This document shows positions 35,007-48,239 of a DNA stretch of 64,000 nucleotides, piece after piece. The notes beneath the pieces were generated by a model. The model searched no databases, was not told the DNA's origin, and saw nothing but the letters and a program-made list of their open reading frames with translations. Numbering within the stretch: position 1 is the stretch's first letter; every line of letters starts with the position of its first letter. The DNA is taken from contig OY740768.1 in assembly GCA_963513935.1 (NCBI GenBank), positions 43,456,368-43,520,367 of the forward strand. The letters run 5' to 3'. Position numbers and translations under genes: made by a program. The DNA is from Aphrophora alni (lineage: Eukaryota > Arthropoda > Insecta > Hemiptera > Aphrophoridae).

Positions 35007-38000
35007 GTAAGTGTCATTTTAAATTGTCTCCAATTGTGTGTTTTTTTTAATGGAGTTGAATTATATTCTTTTAGTGATAATTAGTGATATTTAAATTACT
35101 ACAGTATGTCAGTTTTAGTTTAAATTTGTGGTAAATCCCTGTGTGCTTTGCAAATTTACGATCGATTCGCTTGCAAATCAGTAGTTATTTATAAGATGTA
35201 AATGAGAATTTCAAATAAAATTTACATCTGTTATCAAAACCAATAGTAATGTTTTGCCTGTTATTGTTTCATGTTCATTTTAGTTATAATATCTGTAAAG
35301 TTAACACAATAAAAACAATGGTATTTTTATTTTTTAGAATAAAAGGGTAATTTTACCGAACCTAAATAATAATTTTATTTCGTATGAAATATAAAAAACC
35401 AACTGTTGATAAATTTTAAATTTGGTTGCTAGAGTAACGTGATTTAAACTTTAAATGTGCATGTGTTTCTTGTAGCCAGTTGGCATAATGTTAATCTCAC
35501 AAGGAAAAGCGTCTTAAGGGGTAAGATAATTTTTGTAAGATAATTGACATAAATGAGAGATTTCAGATTTTTTTCTCTGATGAAATCATGCTCTTTCCAA
35601 AAATGTTAAATTCTATTAAATTGACGTGGTATAGTTCTGTAAATAAGTTTGAGAAAGATCTCTATTAAAACAAACATTCATTTCATTTTCAGTTTTCAAT
35701 ATCTAGTCACAAGGAAAGAGTGATTAATATCAGATTTTGATAGTACATCATTTTGTGGCATATTCTTTACAAGCTATAGATAACTGTTAAATAAAATTTA
35801 AAAATTCAAGTGGAGTAGGGCTAAAACTGATTTTAACCACTCGTTCAAAAGTGTTTAGCTTTGTAATCGTGGTACTAGAAAAAATAAAAAATAAGATTTA
35901 TTTTTTAGCTGTTTGAAAACCATATTAATAGATAAAACCATCATAATAGATTTTAAAAAAAGAATGAAAATCTGGAATTGTTAAACGTAGTTAAATTATA
36001 GGTAAAAGACTTCTAAAATGATTACCCTGTATCAAACGTTTTTGATTTTCAGTTATTCAGGTGAATCTTTTTAAAGTTAATTTTTAACTATCAGTATTAT
36101 CTTTCAAATGAGGTCCAATTTATTGATTCCGTAAGACACTTACCCTACAATAATATGATATTTTGAACTGCCATAGACAAATAATTATCCTTTCGAAATT
36201 AGGTTAAATGTGATTTTAGGGCTCTAAAACTTTAAGATTCATCAAAAACGTAATCTCAAAGTTTCCGAAATTGTTTCTTTATTACGAAACTAGAAATTAA
36301 TTACAAAAATTAGATGGAATAAACAATTACTATTTACGAAGATCCTTTAGTTTGGACATGGAACCTTTAAATCAGTAAAGATCATGTTTAGTGTTTGTTT
36401 AAATCGTAAAAGAGTGTTTATATTCAAATTTTACAAATATATTTAAGATAGCATAAAATAATTGTATTATATTTGTTACATTGAGTCTGTGATGTGTTCT
36501 TACAAATGGAAACGATTGATTGCAAACACAAACAAAACACTAAAGATTTAATCCGAAAGTCATGCAAACTTGTTCAATTACTGATTGGAAATATATTTAC
36601 TATCTTACATGCAGTATAGAGAAAGTTGTTTTAGGGAAAACAAAATTAATTTTAGTTTTTGATGGAAACATCCTTTTTGAGGCTGACTCGAGTTCAAAAG
36701 TGTGTTTTTGGAAAAAGTGGTTACCGATTTTGATCCAATTTGGTATATGGTGATAGTTTGGCAGTATCTCGAAATTTTTTTAAAAATTTGTAATCAACTC
36801 AAAATGTAGGATGTCTGCAATAAAAAAAAACACAGTTTCGATTTTCTCCGTAACGTCTCTACCGATTTTTATATAATTTTAGTTAAACATGAAGGTTAAC
36901 ATAACTTAAACGAAAGAATAATTGGCATAATAACGAAAATAGTTCTAACAGCCGCTGTAAAAACTCGAGGTAATTTGATTAACTACGTTGTATGCGCCAT
37001 GAGCAAAGCAAGTTTAATTTCGAAAAAAAAATGTATAAAGGGAAACTCTTCTAAACTAACCTAACTATTGTAAGAAATTCTTTTCGTTTCTTTCTCACTT
37101 ATATGGTTACAGAAACATACTGTGGGTGTGAAGACGATTATTATTTTAAAGTAGTGTTTACTGCGTTAAAAACGTTTCGCTCCTTTTATTTAGTTATATT
37201 ACTCTACTTGGTTTCTGAAATAGTAATAAAAACATAACAATTTTTTCCCAATAAAAACAAGAAATTTGTAACTTAGTAGTTTTTTATTAGTTTTACGTAA
37301 TTAAACAAGCTTTACATTATTTGACTATTGCATTATAATCTCTTTTTAAATGATTTACTGCTTTTTTTTCTCATGGAATAATCATACTTGAAACATTTAA
37401 AACCATCAACACTCTCTGCAATCCACACATATTAAACATACTTTCCAACATAAACTTGTTATTCATTGTTTGTTAATACAGAGAGATTATAACAACTATC
37501 AGGGTTATTATCAACGCTTATACCAAAGAGGTCAGCAACAATTTAATTATGACGCACTGAGCGCTGATAACACTGCTGATTTAATTGTGTTTATATGATT
37601 AGTTATCAACACGAAATTGCGTACCATTTAATTTATACCTTTGTCATACATCACGAAAAGACCTAAAAAAATAATTGGCACAACTAATTGCTTACATGTA
37701 ATTAGAGTTTCTAAAAAAAGCATAGTAAAATGTTGTACACTATAGACTAGGCTATGTTTTACTTTTTGAAATATGTTTTATGTACACGGTATGTATATAT
37801 ATATATACTTCAAAGTTAGTTTATATGTTTGTTCTCTATACGTTTCAACACAATTTAAAGACCAAATTGGCACGGTAGGATCAAAATTCCACCCCTACCG
37901 CAACACCCACATACCTGTTATTTAACGATTCTTACCTAAGGGTTGAATACATACATTAGTTGAAGTATTTCAACATAGCTTTCCTTTTTGAAATGCACTG

Positions 38001-38986
38001 TTTTATCTCAACCCATCTCTAAGTATGTAATTTCATTTTCTCTCATCTATACTCGTGTGAATTTAGCGAATAATTTGGTCGACTAACAATATCAATTATA
38101 AACCATACGTTTTATACAAGACATCCATTTTTATTGCTGTTTCACAACGTTTCTACAAAATAAAACAAAATTCCATCAAATAAATTCGGGAATGATCAAA
38201 TAAATTATAAATTACATAAGTATTACGGTTTTATGACCATTAATAGAAATGTGCATGTATTCTTTCTAACACTTAATTTCAACACGATTTAACGAAAACC
38301 AATCAATCAGTGGGACATCCATTTGGTAAGAAATTGCAGTATTCTATCCATGATTTGATTTTTTGATTTAGATCATTACTTTTCAAAGTTGAAAATCAAA
38401 TCGAATCTGTCCAGTAAATTTAAAAAGTACGAATCAAGTCCTTAAGAGTAGAAAGTTTTATTTTTTGGATTGTAGGACTGGATTGGTATATAAAGTTCTT
38501 ATCACCTTCGTGGTAGAGTTGTGCATAATTTTGTTTTAAATTTGTTTTTCATAATTAATAATATATAAAATAATTATATAATTATCTACTATATTTATAA
38601 TTCATTAGTTATTGAAAACATAACCAGTGAGTTTTAAAACATCTATAGAGTTACTCACGTCAATATTACAAGATCTGATTCTAGGTGTAAAATAAGAAAA
38701 ATAAATTAGTCTAAACGCTTATCGCGAAATGTCTGCTTCTAGAGTGAATTGAAGTTATACTGTACACTTAGGCTACAACTCAAATTAAGGAGCAAGTATA
38801 TGTTTTTTGATCTGAAAAGTTAAATAACATAGAACACAGAACTGTATCTCCAGTAATTTTCGAGAAGACTGGATTGAAATGTGAAAAATTGGAGTAAAAA
38901 ACACACGTTTTAGATTTTCGTAAAATTTCTTTCTTAAATGAGTAATTAACGTGTAAAATATTTGAATATAGTTTGCGGAGATATTT

Positions 38987-38991
<5 letters not shown>
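35007..38991. other. Possible intron, nothing recognised
   Basis: AT-rich DNA of even texture. I found no exon with both splice signals, no recognisable repeat copy and no RNA gene. A short TATATATATATA tract lies near 37796. Confidence 0.4.

Positions 38992-39018
<27 letters not shown>
38992..39018. repeat. Poly-A tract, 27 bp
   Basis: Twenty-seven A residues, with a second 14-bp A-tract near 39066. No retroelement body is recognisable upstream. Confidence 0.9.
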
Positions 39019-39989
39019 CCATTAAATAAAGTCCATAGCTACAAATGCATTTTACCGAAATTCTAAAAAAAAAAAAAAATCAAAACTGACGAAAATGTGG
39101 CAAACACACGTTACAATTTCAAACAGAGCAAAAATCTACTATAAACATCAATTTTCTCAAGTTTATTACCCATTAACAAAGGTATTTAACGCCATATTTT
39201 AAAAGTGTATTTTTATATTTCATTTTATTTTTTTTTGTACTTTACAACATTTTTATCGGAAATTAGTGGAGATACATTCCTGGGACATATTTAATTAAAT
39301 TTCTCAGATCATAAAACATCTATTTGTTTCTTAATTATTGTGTCCGAAGAATTACAGTATATTTTTATTTCAATTTTGAAAGAAAAATTAGGACGAAATA
39401 TTTTCGGACATGACTATATTTGTATGAAATTTTGTCGTACACTCATACAATCAGATGCAGAAATATTGCCGTGTAATTTGAATAGCTCAGTATATTATTA
39501 GTGTATTTTTACAAATACTTTCGTAAATACTACATCTCAAAGTTTCGGGTTTATAAAATACAAAAAGAAAATTTTCTATTTCATTAAAATAATGTTATAG
39601 ATTTTGTACAGTTAATTATTGTACGTTGTTTTTTAAGAAAATTGCAAACATGATGCAATCACACCTCAAACGGAATTGCCAACAGATAGTTAAACGATCT
39701 CACTTCCACGTTTAATAGTGTTATAATATTATAGAATTTCCTGGTTGACTGCATTATTAAATAAGTAACAGATTGGCGCTATGATAAGAAAGTGGTTTGA
39801 TGTGCACAGATGTGAGTGAAAGCTGTGTGTAAGTGAGAGAGAGGGGCAACTTTAAGTTTTATTTTTTAAGTCATAAGTTACTTTGATGAGTGAAAGGACA
39901 CAAGGAAGCTAGAAGACAACTTTATGGTTACTTTCTTTTATTTTCTTTAACTGTCTACTTTACCCAATATACGTGGAATTTGATAATTT
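39019..39989. other. Noncoding, nothing recognised
   Basis: AT-rich DNA with no supportable feature. Confidence 0.4.
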
Positions 39990-40640
39990 CGACCTTCGGG
40001 TTTTTAACTGAACTTTACGTTTCATAACATTAAACCGAAAAAGTGGTTTTCGACAACCCGTCCGTCTGTTTATAAGGACGATAAAAATGAAGGGAGGAAC
40101 ATGAAATTTTGTATAGGGGAATATCGAACTAAATTGAAATTCAGAAAAATAATATAAAGATCAAATTTTTGTTTATGTCTCGTGTGTTATTCAACTTATT
40201 ACACAATAAATTAGATCAAAATTATGCATATTTGAATTCTGCGTGTATTGAAAGATGTGATTTCGAAACCTTTCAAGAAAATGTGATATTAGTATAGTTA
40301 TGAGATCGGGCAGGGCCAAGTCACCGTCACGAGTGTAGCGAATGAAGGGACCGTCATATATGAAGAGCTTCGAGGCAAAGACACCAATGACTACATAAAT
40401 ACTTATGTACTACATAATACATATGAATACATAGTATTTATGTAGTCATTGAAGACACTGAAATGAGCGAAGGAAGTGGAGACTTTTATATAGACATCTA
40501 GGAAGCTCGATAAGGCCTACCGGATATAATGTCCACAATTATCAAGTTCAAAAACCTGTGTAAGAACTGTTTTAATCAAACTTACATTACTGGATATCCC
40601 TTTATCTTACCAATACAATTTAACAATTCTTTTAAGAACC
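39990..40640 (+). repeat. Dispersed repeat family B, copy 3
   Basis: It shares CGTGTGTTATTCAACTTATT, TAGTATAGTTATGAGATCGG and CAGGGCCAAGTCACCG with copies 1 and 2, and AACCTGTGTAAGAACTGTTT and CTTACATTACTGGATATCC with copy 2 only. A 67-bp palindromic insertion at 40385-40451 interrupts it; copy 2 has no counterpart there. Confidence 0.6.
40385..40451. mobile_element. 67-bp palindromic micro-insertion with 7-bp direct-repeat flanks
   Basis: Perfect 19-bp terminal inverted repeats, CAATGACTACATAAATACT (40385-40403) and its reverse complement (40433-40451), enclose 29 bp. Identical AAGACAC words flank it on both sides (40378-40384 and 40452-40458), as a target-site duplication would. It sits inside family B copy 3 and has no counterpart in copy 2. 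It has no coding capacity, so if it is mobile it must depend on a transposase made elsewhere. Confidence 0.6.
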
Positions 40641-42039
40641 AACTTTTGGCCATTACACGTCTGATTGTATGATGGGGCTGGGTAAGTACTATTCTGATGA
40701 CCATCAAATTTTTTTTATTATACGTATAAATCCGAATTTATCAACTGGATAATCGTAAGCCTATTGGAAATTCTGATTTTACTTTTATCTAACCTATTAA
40801 AGATCATTTCTAATATCTCTTTTCAAACTTATCAAACTGTCAAGGTTTTTGTTTTGCAATTTATGGTTGTGGTGACTTAAGTAAATATAATCCAAATCAG
40901 AATACTTAGATTAAAGTTTTTTGGAAAATATCCTTGTTGACGTCTTCAGAATCCAAATTGAGGTCATGATATGACACACGTGAGTACTAAATTTCAAGCA
41001 TCTCCGTGTAAATTATTTTGTGGTTACAATATCTACCAATACATGAGTAAAGAAATATGTTTTGCTTTCATTAATTAGTTAAATCGTATACAGTAGAATG
41101 TAAACAGTGATCTAACAGCCAATTTCAAGTGTAAAAGATAAATATTGGGATCAAAGACCTACTATATCCTAGAACGTGCGGTTTTTACATGTTATACTAT
41201 AACTTTTTGTATTAGCATACAAACAAAAACTATGCTTCATTTGCTAAAAAGAAACTATATGAAGATGACGCAATAGTCAGAGACTTGCCTTAGTAAAATA
41301 TAACAACGTTCCATAAAGTAACGACCCTTTAAACAGGCTGCCAACTTGACAATAAATAACGTAAACAAGCACAAGTAGGTCGTGCACAAGAAAACGTCGT
41401 GATTTAGCGAAGTGGAGGTTATGCGTAAATTGCTAGACCTGGTTCCCACACAGAGATACGGCTTGAATAATATTTGGTTTGTTATTGTTGTGATTACAAG
41501 TTGGTTTGATAGGCGTTACAAAAACACTTGCCTTGTTAGAGAGTATTGTTATATAGAAGGTGAACCAAGGTTTGCACACACACACAGCGTATGTGTACAA
41601 CCTTTAGTGAAATGGTGATAATCTCTTGTTTCTAATCAAACAGTCTTCATACACGTTTTAAAAATATTATTTATAAGTTAAGAATCCAATATAGTTGAGA
41701 AATATTGTTTTTTATTCTTTTTTAATATGTACTGAAACTACTGGATCTTTAGTCTATGAAAATCAGCTAAACTTGGGAAATATAGTTAAAACCCTACTGT
41801 TTATATCATAAACTTCAGTAGTTTTGTTCTCATTTTTACTATCTCACATATAAGTAGTTTAGAGAAAGTTAAGCTGGGGGACAAAAACAGTTTGATTTTT
41901 TCACGGATATATCAGTTTTAAATTCTGCCGAGTCCGTAATAGTGGAGTCTGTCTGTCCTCGTCTGTCATCCGCGGATATTAGTATCGTCTATAGCGTGAT
42001 GCGATTTTCATCAGCTATTGTTTGTGGGGGTGTTTTCAA
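40641..42039. other. Noncoding, nothing recognised
   Basis: AT-rich DNA. The plus-strand frame at 41412-41618 and the minus-strand frame opposite show no known motif. Confidence 0.4.
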
Positions 42040-42335
42040 TGTTCATTTCATTTTTTCTAAACTCATAATTAGGTGGTAGCTGCCATAAGAAAATAAACAC
42101 AAAATTATAATTTTCTCAAAATCGCCTACATCGATTTTGATAAAATTTTGTTCTCGTATAGCTTCTAAGGACCCAAATAAACCGTATTGGTCCACTGTCT
42201 TTTCAAAACCGCCGGTTCGTGAGTTATCGGTAAAATTGGTCATGGGACTGTTAATAAATATGTAATTTCTCAAAATCAATTTTACCAATTCACAGGTGAA
42301 ACGTGAAAATTTATAAACGAAACCAATTTTTTAGT
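42040..42335 (-). repeat. Dispersed repeat family A copy
   Basis: Read on the minus strand it has the family order: GGTTTCGTTTATAAATTTTC, ACGTTTCACCTG, GATTTTGAGAAATTACATAT, CGATAACTCACGAACCGGCG, ACGGTTTATTTGGGTCC, ATCAAAATCGATGTAGGCGA and GGCAGCTACCACC. It preserves the middle of the family particularly well. The 81-codon minus-strand frame is inside the repeat. Confidence 0.65.
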
Positions 42336-45009
42336 CATTTAGGAATAATTTCCAAAAAAAACAAAAACTGACGACCGGTATCATTTAAACTTGATTACAC
42401 CTTATAATATTTATGTTTAAGATTTACGACACAAGTGAAGCAAGTTTAGACCTTATGTAAATATATAAATAGTATATTTAATGTAACAGCAGATATTTCT
42501 TGTTGAAACTCCATATTCAAGGATTATATAAAGCAATAAAGCTAAAGTTTAAAACTAGTTGCTTTCTTTTTGTCTCTTAGAAAATAATCTATTTTGTTGT
42601 GAAAGTACGAAAATTCACTTAAAAACTTACTATATTTACTTAAATGAATGTGTATCCTATTAAATTTTGATGAAATGTTTCAAAATTCCCAAAATCATCT
42701 AAGTATCATAATCTGTGAACATCATCGTATCATTTTTAATATTTCTACGATAGATGCATAGAATTTAGCTAAATCAATATATGAATAAACATAAGTACGA
42801 AGCCTGTTTTTGTTCTTCTCGGAGGTAATCTAAATTTTTCTTATGAACAAAAAGTAGGAAAAAAAAGTCTGAATTACGCCCTACTAACCCGTAGTTTCAG
42901 ATACGATTTCGTAGCCCAATGAAACATTAGATTGCCTGTTCAAAATTCCATTATAATCTGTTTAGATAATTCATTCAAATTATTGTGATACGCTGGCAGA
43001 CATTAAGAAACCCCTCACTTTAATAAGTTAGCAAATCACGAAAAGCATTCTAATAGATGCGATAATCTTCCACTCCGTGGTAGCTATTACCTCCGTTTCA
43101 GCCGATAAAGCAAACATAACGGCCAATAGTTCTCCAGTACTCTGATCTAACTTTCGTATATCCTGGAGAAGTCACGCCGACAGATAGTATCGGCGCAGTC
43201 GAGTGCGAGGGTTCAAGTCTTCAGATTGGGCCAATCAGATTCACTCCAATGGGTTTCATTTCTCTAAGATAATTATTTAATCCTATGTAGGTACTTCAAT
43301 TAAAACAATCGGTTGTGCTGTCTTTACTGAGCGTTGCGATCTGTATAATCGAAGTACAGCCCTTACGGTAGAGGAACTCACGTTCTGTCAGTACATTGGC
43401 TCTGATTGTTGAGTGCGATTTTAATAAAATTTTGTAGAAATATTTAATTCCGATGAGTAGATTAATTTATTAAGTACTCACCACTGGCTTTGGTATAGGG
43501 GGGGGGGTGAGGGGGGACAGTTCTATTAATTGACCAAACTTGGTGAAATATATCCACACAAAATTAAAGGACACGAACTAAAGTGTAATTTTTTAATGTA
43601 AAATTATGATGTATTTTCTACATTCAACAGTTTAACATATTCGGGATGAATTCTTTTGATTTATTTTTCAATTTCATCCTTCTGAAAAATAATTTATAAT
43701 TTGTACGAGTATTTTAAGAACTTTACAAGCTTCTTACATGCTGAACAAAAAATAGCTCACCAATGGCTTAATTTATTACTTATTCAATGTTGAATATTTA
43801 AATTAGTTTTATATTGTCCTTGTAACAGAAACGAGGGTGCCCTATGTCCATCTATGGGGTTTTTCCTGTTGTATTTTTCTGACAACCTTTTTACTTTATA
43901 TTAATCTACAGAAATAGAAATGTTCGCTTTTATTTTGGCGCGATTGCGACGTCTGTCTCTCCAAGTACACAATGATCTATCATATTTGGTAACAGTGTTA
44001 ATTCGAAATGTCTATTTTAACATTTAATAACTATTTTAAGCAGTTCATTACAACAGCAGGTAGAACTTTAAGCCTTAAAGAATATAATTTTTAAATATTT
44101 TTTTAATGTCCGCAGAGTTTAGAAAAAAATACACGGAAGGAATGATTAATTTTTATGCGAAGGAACTAATAATATCTTTTTTATTAGGTTGTTTAAATAC
44201 TAATTTTCTTAGCGTTTCACCGATTCAAAGAAAGTTCATATATAAAATGACCTTAATGAGTTTCTTTAAAATCTGTTTACAGTTATTATAGTTCCTTTAG
44301 AAACACATAGAGTCACAGACAAAGAGGTATATACTCTCTTGTCTGTGTTAGAGTTTAATGTAAAAATCCTTAGTCACTACAGTAGTAATTTAATGTTCAA
44401 ATTATTTATTAAGAGATATCATATATCAACTATTCACAGATTTAAGAAAATTTATTCTCCAGTGAGAGTCTCATAATGCACTTGACACTTGTATTCAAAC
44501 CACTTATGTTGTGTCGGCGACGTAGGCTTGGCAGGAAATAGAAATGATTTAAAGCTGAAAAATCCTCCACTCGACCCTGCTATAGGGCTTCCTTCTAATG
44601 ACATTATACATTTTTTGAAAGATCGGAAATTACAATTTTGACTTGGGCCTATGGCTATAAATAATGTGTTATATTTTATATTGAATATCCCAAAAGATTT
44701 GAATAGAAAATTATTTTCGAATAAGAGTATTCATTTAAAAATTTCGGAATTTCAAAAACTCAGTTCTTGTATGATCACCATCATCCTTTGACAGATAACA
44801 ATACTGACGAATTTGGACCATCGAAAAGATTATGACATGTATTTTGGTATGCCGTTGTTGTTTGGAAGTTAGTAAGATTGCAAGGGCGAAAAATATGAAA
44901 CAAGATTTTAAGTTTGGGATGGGACTATTATGTTCCCATAATAAAATACAATAAATGAGGTGCTGTTTGCAGATTTTAATTTTGTTTTAGATTAAATGGT
45001 GTCATCTTC

Positions 45010-45011
<2 letters not shown>
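42336..45011. other. Noncoding, with a G-rich tract and a small hairpin
   Basis: A G-rich tract (two G runs separated by TGA) lies at about 43499-43516. A GCCGA/TCGGC mini-hairpin lies near 43177-43196, followed by a GGTTCAAGTCT word that resembles a tRNA B box without a matching A box. No coding signal is seen. Confidence 0.4.
44314..44347. repeat. Short hairpin
   Basis: CACAGACAAAGAG (44314-44326) and CTCTCTTGTCTGTG (44334-44347) pair almost perfectly around a 7-nt GTATATA loop. It has no T run of terminator type, and the role is unknown. Confidence 0.5.

Positions 45012-45068
<57 letters not shown>
45012..45068. repeat. (TA)n microsatellite, about 57 bp
   Basis: An uninterrupted AT dinucleotide tract. 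It generates an artefactual YIYI frame. Confidence 0.95.
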
Positions 45069-45071
<3 letters not shown>

Positions 45072-46147
45072 TATACCGAGTGTTTCAAAAAATATATGTC
45101 CTAACTTTGCGAAATGATCAGGATATACAAAATAAAGGAAAATGTTACAATAAATATTTTCTTGGAAATATTCTTAATTCGTTCGGTGCTAATTTTGTGT
45201 TTTATCAAAAATAACTAAAAATTATTAAGAGTTCAAGTCGGAAATATGTTGTACACATTTTGTATGCTACTTTTCCCAGTAGGCTATACCAAGACTAAAA
45301 AAATATCTTTTACACTTTTAAAATGGAGGCTGGTTTAAAATTTTTAATGTTGAATTTTCTAAAACCAATGAATTTAAACACAAAAATGTTACAAGAAACA
45401 AAATATTTAACGACAAACAATATGTTTTTACACTTTGTCTTTAGTTCATACATTTTGTCTTTAGTTCATAGAATAACTGAGATATCGACAAAAACAAAAT
45501 ATGTCGATTCGAAATCTTAATAACTTCTAAAGTTATCATTAATTTTCGAATGTAAACACAAAATGACCGACAGACAGGTAACGAAGCGTGTCCGGACGAT
45601 TATGGGAGAACTTTATCCCTTATTTTAATTCCTTGAATTTAAAGCTATGAATTTAAACCCTTGAATTTAATCCTTCACTTCCCGAAGCTAGGACCCGTAT
45701 TTTTGAAACACTCTGTTATAATGATGTTTTTTAAAAAAAATGTTTCAGATTTTGGTCTCCTTAAAAATTTGATATCGACAATATTTCTAAACCAGTTAAG
45801 GCAAACGTTAATACGAGCGAAGCAAGTTTCGAGTTATTTATTTTATAAGTTTGCTTGATAGGGCTGGGTTAGTACTTTGTACGCGCTCGTCAATGTGTTT
45901 TCCATAACTCAGACAAAGCAAAACAAACTACACTGTTTAGATGAACAGCTTTGTGTTGTAATAAAACTGTTCCTAGAGGTGTATTCACCGATACAGTCTC
46001 CCAATGTTACGCATCACTAGTCAAACATAAACGGTATTTACACGATATCGGTCTTAAATCAACAATCCGTCTTCATTTTATGTAAGCAGGAATATACTTC
46101 CTTAATAGTCATATCTGTGTTGGGTATTGGTTGTTGTTTCAAAATTT
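45069..46147. other. Noncoding, with a 20-bp tandem duplication
   Basis: A 20-bp unit (CTTTGTCTTTAGTTCATA core) is duplicated head to tail at 45431-45470. CCTTGAATTTAA words recur at about 45630-45672. No exon is supported. Confidence 0.45.
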
Positions 46148-47299
46148 TATTTTTCGTTTGGTACAGTCGCTATAGCTTAGATTAGTCCAAGTAAGAATAA
46201 ACTGCAATAAAACTTTTTTTTAACGTTTGGTACAGTCGCTATAACTTAGATTAGTCCAAGTAAGAATAAACTGCAATTTAACATTTATTTTTCGTTTGGT
46301 ATAGTCGCTATAACTTAGATAGTCCAAGTAAGAATAAACTGCAATTTAACATTTATTTTTCGTTTGGTACAGTCGCTACAACTTAGATTAGTCCAAGTAA
46401 GAATAAACTTCAATACAACTTTTATTTTTCGTTTGGTATAGTCGCTATAACTTAGATTAGTCCAAGTAAGAATAAACTGCAATTTAACATTTATTTTTCG
46501 TTTGGTACAGTCGCTATAGCTTAGATTAGTCCAAGTAAGAATAAACTGCAATTTAACATTTATTTGTCGTTTGGTATAGTCGCTATAACTTATATAGTCC
46601 AAGTAAGAATAAACTGCAATTTAACTTTTATTTGTCGTTTGGTATAGTCGCTGTAACTTAGATTAGTCCAAGTAAGAATAAACTGCAATAAAACTTTTAA
46701 TTTTCGTTTGGTACAGTCGCTATAATTTATATAGTCCAAGTAAGAATAAACTGCAATTTAACATTTATTTTTCGTTTGGTATAGTCGCTATAACTTAGAT
46801 AGTCCAAGTAAGAATAAACTTCAATACAACTTTTATTTTTCGTTTGGTATAGTCGCTATAACTTAGATTAGTCCAAGTAAGAATAAACTGCAATTTAACA
46901 TTTATTTTTCGTTTGGTACAGTCGCTATAGCTTAGATTAGTCCAAGTAAGAATAAACTGCAATTTAACATTTATTTGTCGTTTGGTATAGTCGCTATAAC
47001 TTAGATTAGTCCAAGTAAGAATAAACTGCAATAAAACTTTTATTTTTCGTTTGGTACAGTCGCTATAACTTATATAGTCCAAGTAAGAATAAATTGCAAT
47101 TTAACATTTATTTTTCGTTTGGTACAGTCGCTATAACTTATATAGTCCAAGTAAGAATAAACTGCAATTTAACATTTATTTTTCGTTTGGTATAGTCGCT
47201 ATAACTTAGATAGTCCAAGTAAGAATAAATTGCAATTTAACATTTATTTTTCGTTTGGTACAGTGGCTATAACTTAGATTAGTTCAAGTAAGAATAAAC
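46148..47299. repeat. 68/69-bp minisatellite, 17 units
   Basis: Each unit begins CGTTTGGTAYAGTCGCTATA and continues ACTTAGATTAGTCCAAGTAA, GAATAAACTGCAATTTAACA and TTTATTTTT. Unit starts lie at 46155, 46224, 46293, 46361, 46430, 46499, 46568, 46636, 46705, 46773, 46841, 46910, 46979, 47048, 47116, 47184 and 47252. Units are 69 bp, or 68 bp when GATTAGTCC has lost a T. On the minus strand the 69-bp unit is 23 open codons (SYSDCTKRKINVKLQFILTW), giving two 95-codon frames. The 68-bp variant introduces a stop (TGGACTATCTAA), so these are probably not genes. Confidence 0.95.
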
Positions 47300-47459
47300 C
47301 AATAAAAACAATACACAAACTTTCTCGCACGCCCATCAATTAAACCAAAACTTGTTTTTTCGTTAAGAAATGTCAATTTTGTTGTTGTTAAAAAAAAGTG
47401 AAAATTAACCATGGATTCCTCTTCAATTAAATCATAAACTTGCCTTAAGCATACATGTT
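47300..47459. other. Short noncoding spacer
   Basis: AT-rich DNA between the minisatellite and a family A copy; nothing recognised. Confidence 0.4.
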
Positions 47460-47800
47460 ATAACATGAAATCAATGGCGGTCAAGATTTATTTTTGTTTT
47501 TAGGAAATTATTCCTTACAGTAATTTCTTATTATCTTCAATTTTTCACATTGGTTTGGGTAATTAATCTTCACATTTTCCTAACTTCAAACGAAATGGTT
47601 TGAAAAAATACAAATTGTGTAACAGCCAATTGTGTATTTTTACCAATAATTCACGAACCTGTATTTTTGGAGAGATGGGGGACAATACGTTTTGTTTGGG
47701 TCATTTTTGTGTGGCAGTTATCGCCAAGTTTCATTATCAAAAACATTGTAAAAGTCCCGAGATGTAGCCAAAATATACCCACATTTGCTGTACCTAATAT
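47460..47800 (+). repeat. Dispersed repeat family A copy
   Basis: It carries AATGGCGGTCAAGATTTATT, CATTGGTTTGGGTAATTAAT, CTTCACATTTTCCTAACTTC, ATTCACGAACCTGTATTTTT, ATACGTTTTGTTTGGGTC, CCCGAGATGTAGCC and AAAATATACCCACATTTG, in order. Confidence 0.65.
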
Positions 47801-48239
47801 GCTAACAGTGACAATTTAAAATTGAATCAATTAATAAGTATTACTTAATCTATAAGTAGAAACAATTAAGGGCCTAATGACCAATTTCACATATATACGT
47901 TACGAGAAATAGATACATGTTTGAAACGATAGGCTTAAGTTCACAGACTTAGTAAAACATATGCGTTAGCTTCTTGCACTGTAGGAAGTTTATTTAATTC
48001 TAATTTAGACTTGCATAAGCGCATATTTGAAGGTCAATAACCATCATTGGAGTTTTACAACGATTCAAAGAAGTTTTTTGATTACTATTGAACACTTATA
48101 ATGATGATTCCATTACATGTTTTATGCTGATCAGCTGTTATACATTAATTAGCTTGTTTGCAACATTCCTTTGAACGAATGTGCAGAACCACTGTGTAAT
48201 GCACAAAAGAGGGTTAACATTCTATATCACTATAAGTAA
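47801..48239. other. Noncoding, nothing recognised
   Basis: AT-rich DNA with no supportable feature. Confidence 0.4.

Noticed and set aside
46315..47082. Two 95-codon minus-strand frames of a 23-residue repeat as a gene
   Set aside because: They stop wherever a 68-bp unit occurs and have no flanking exon structure; kept only as a finding.
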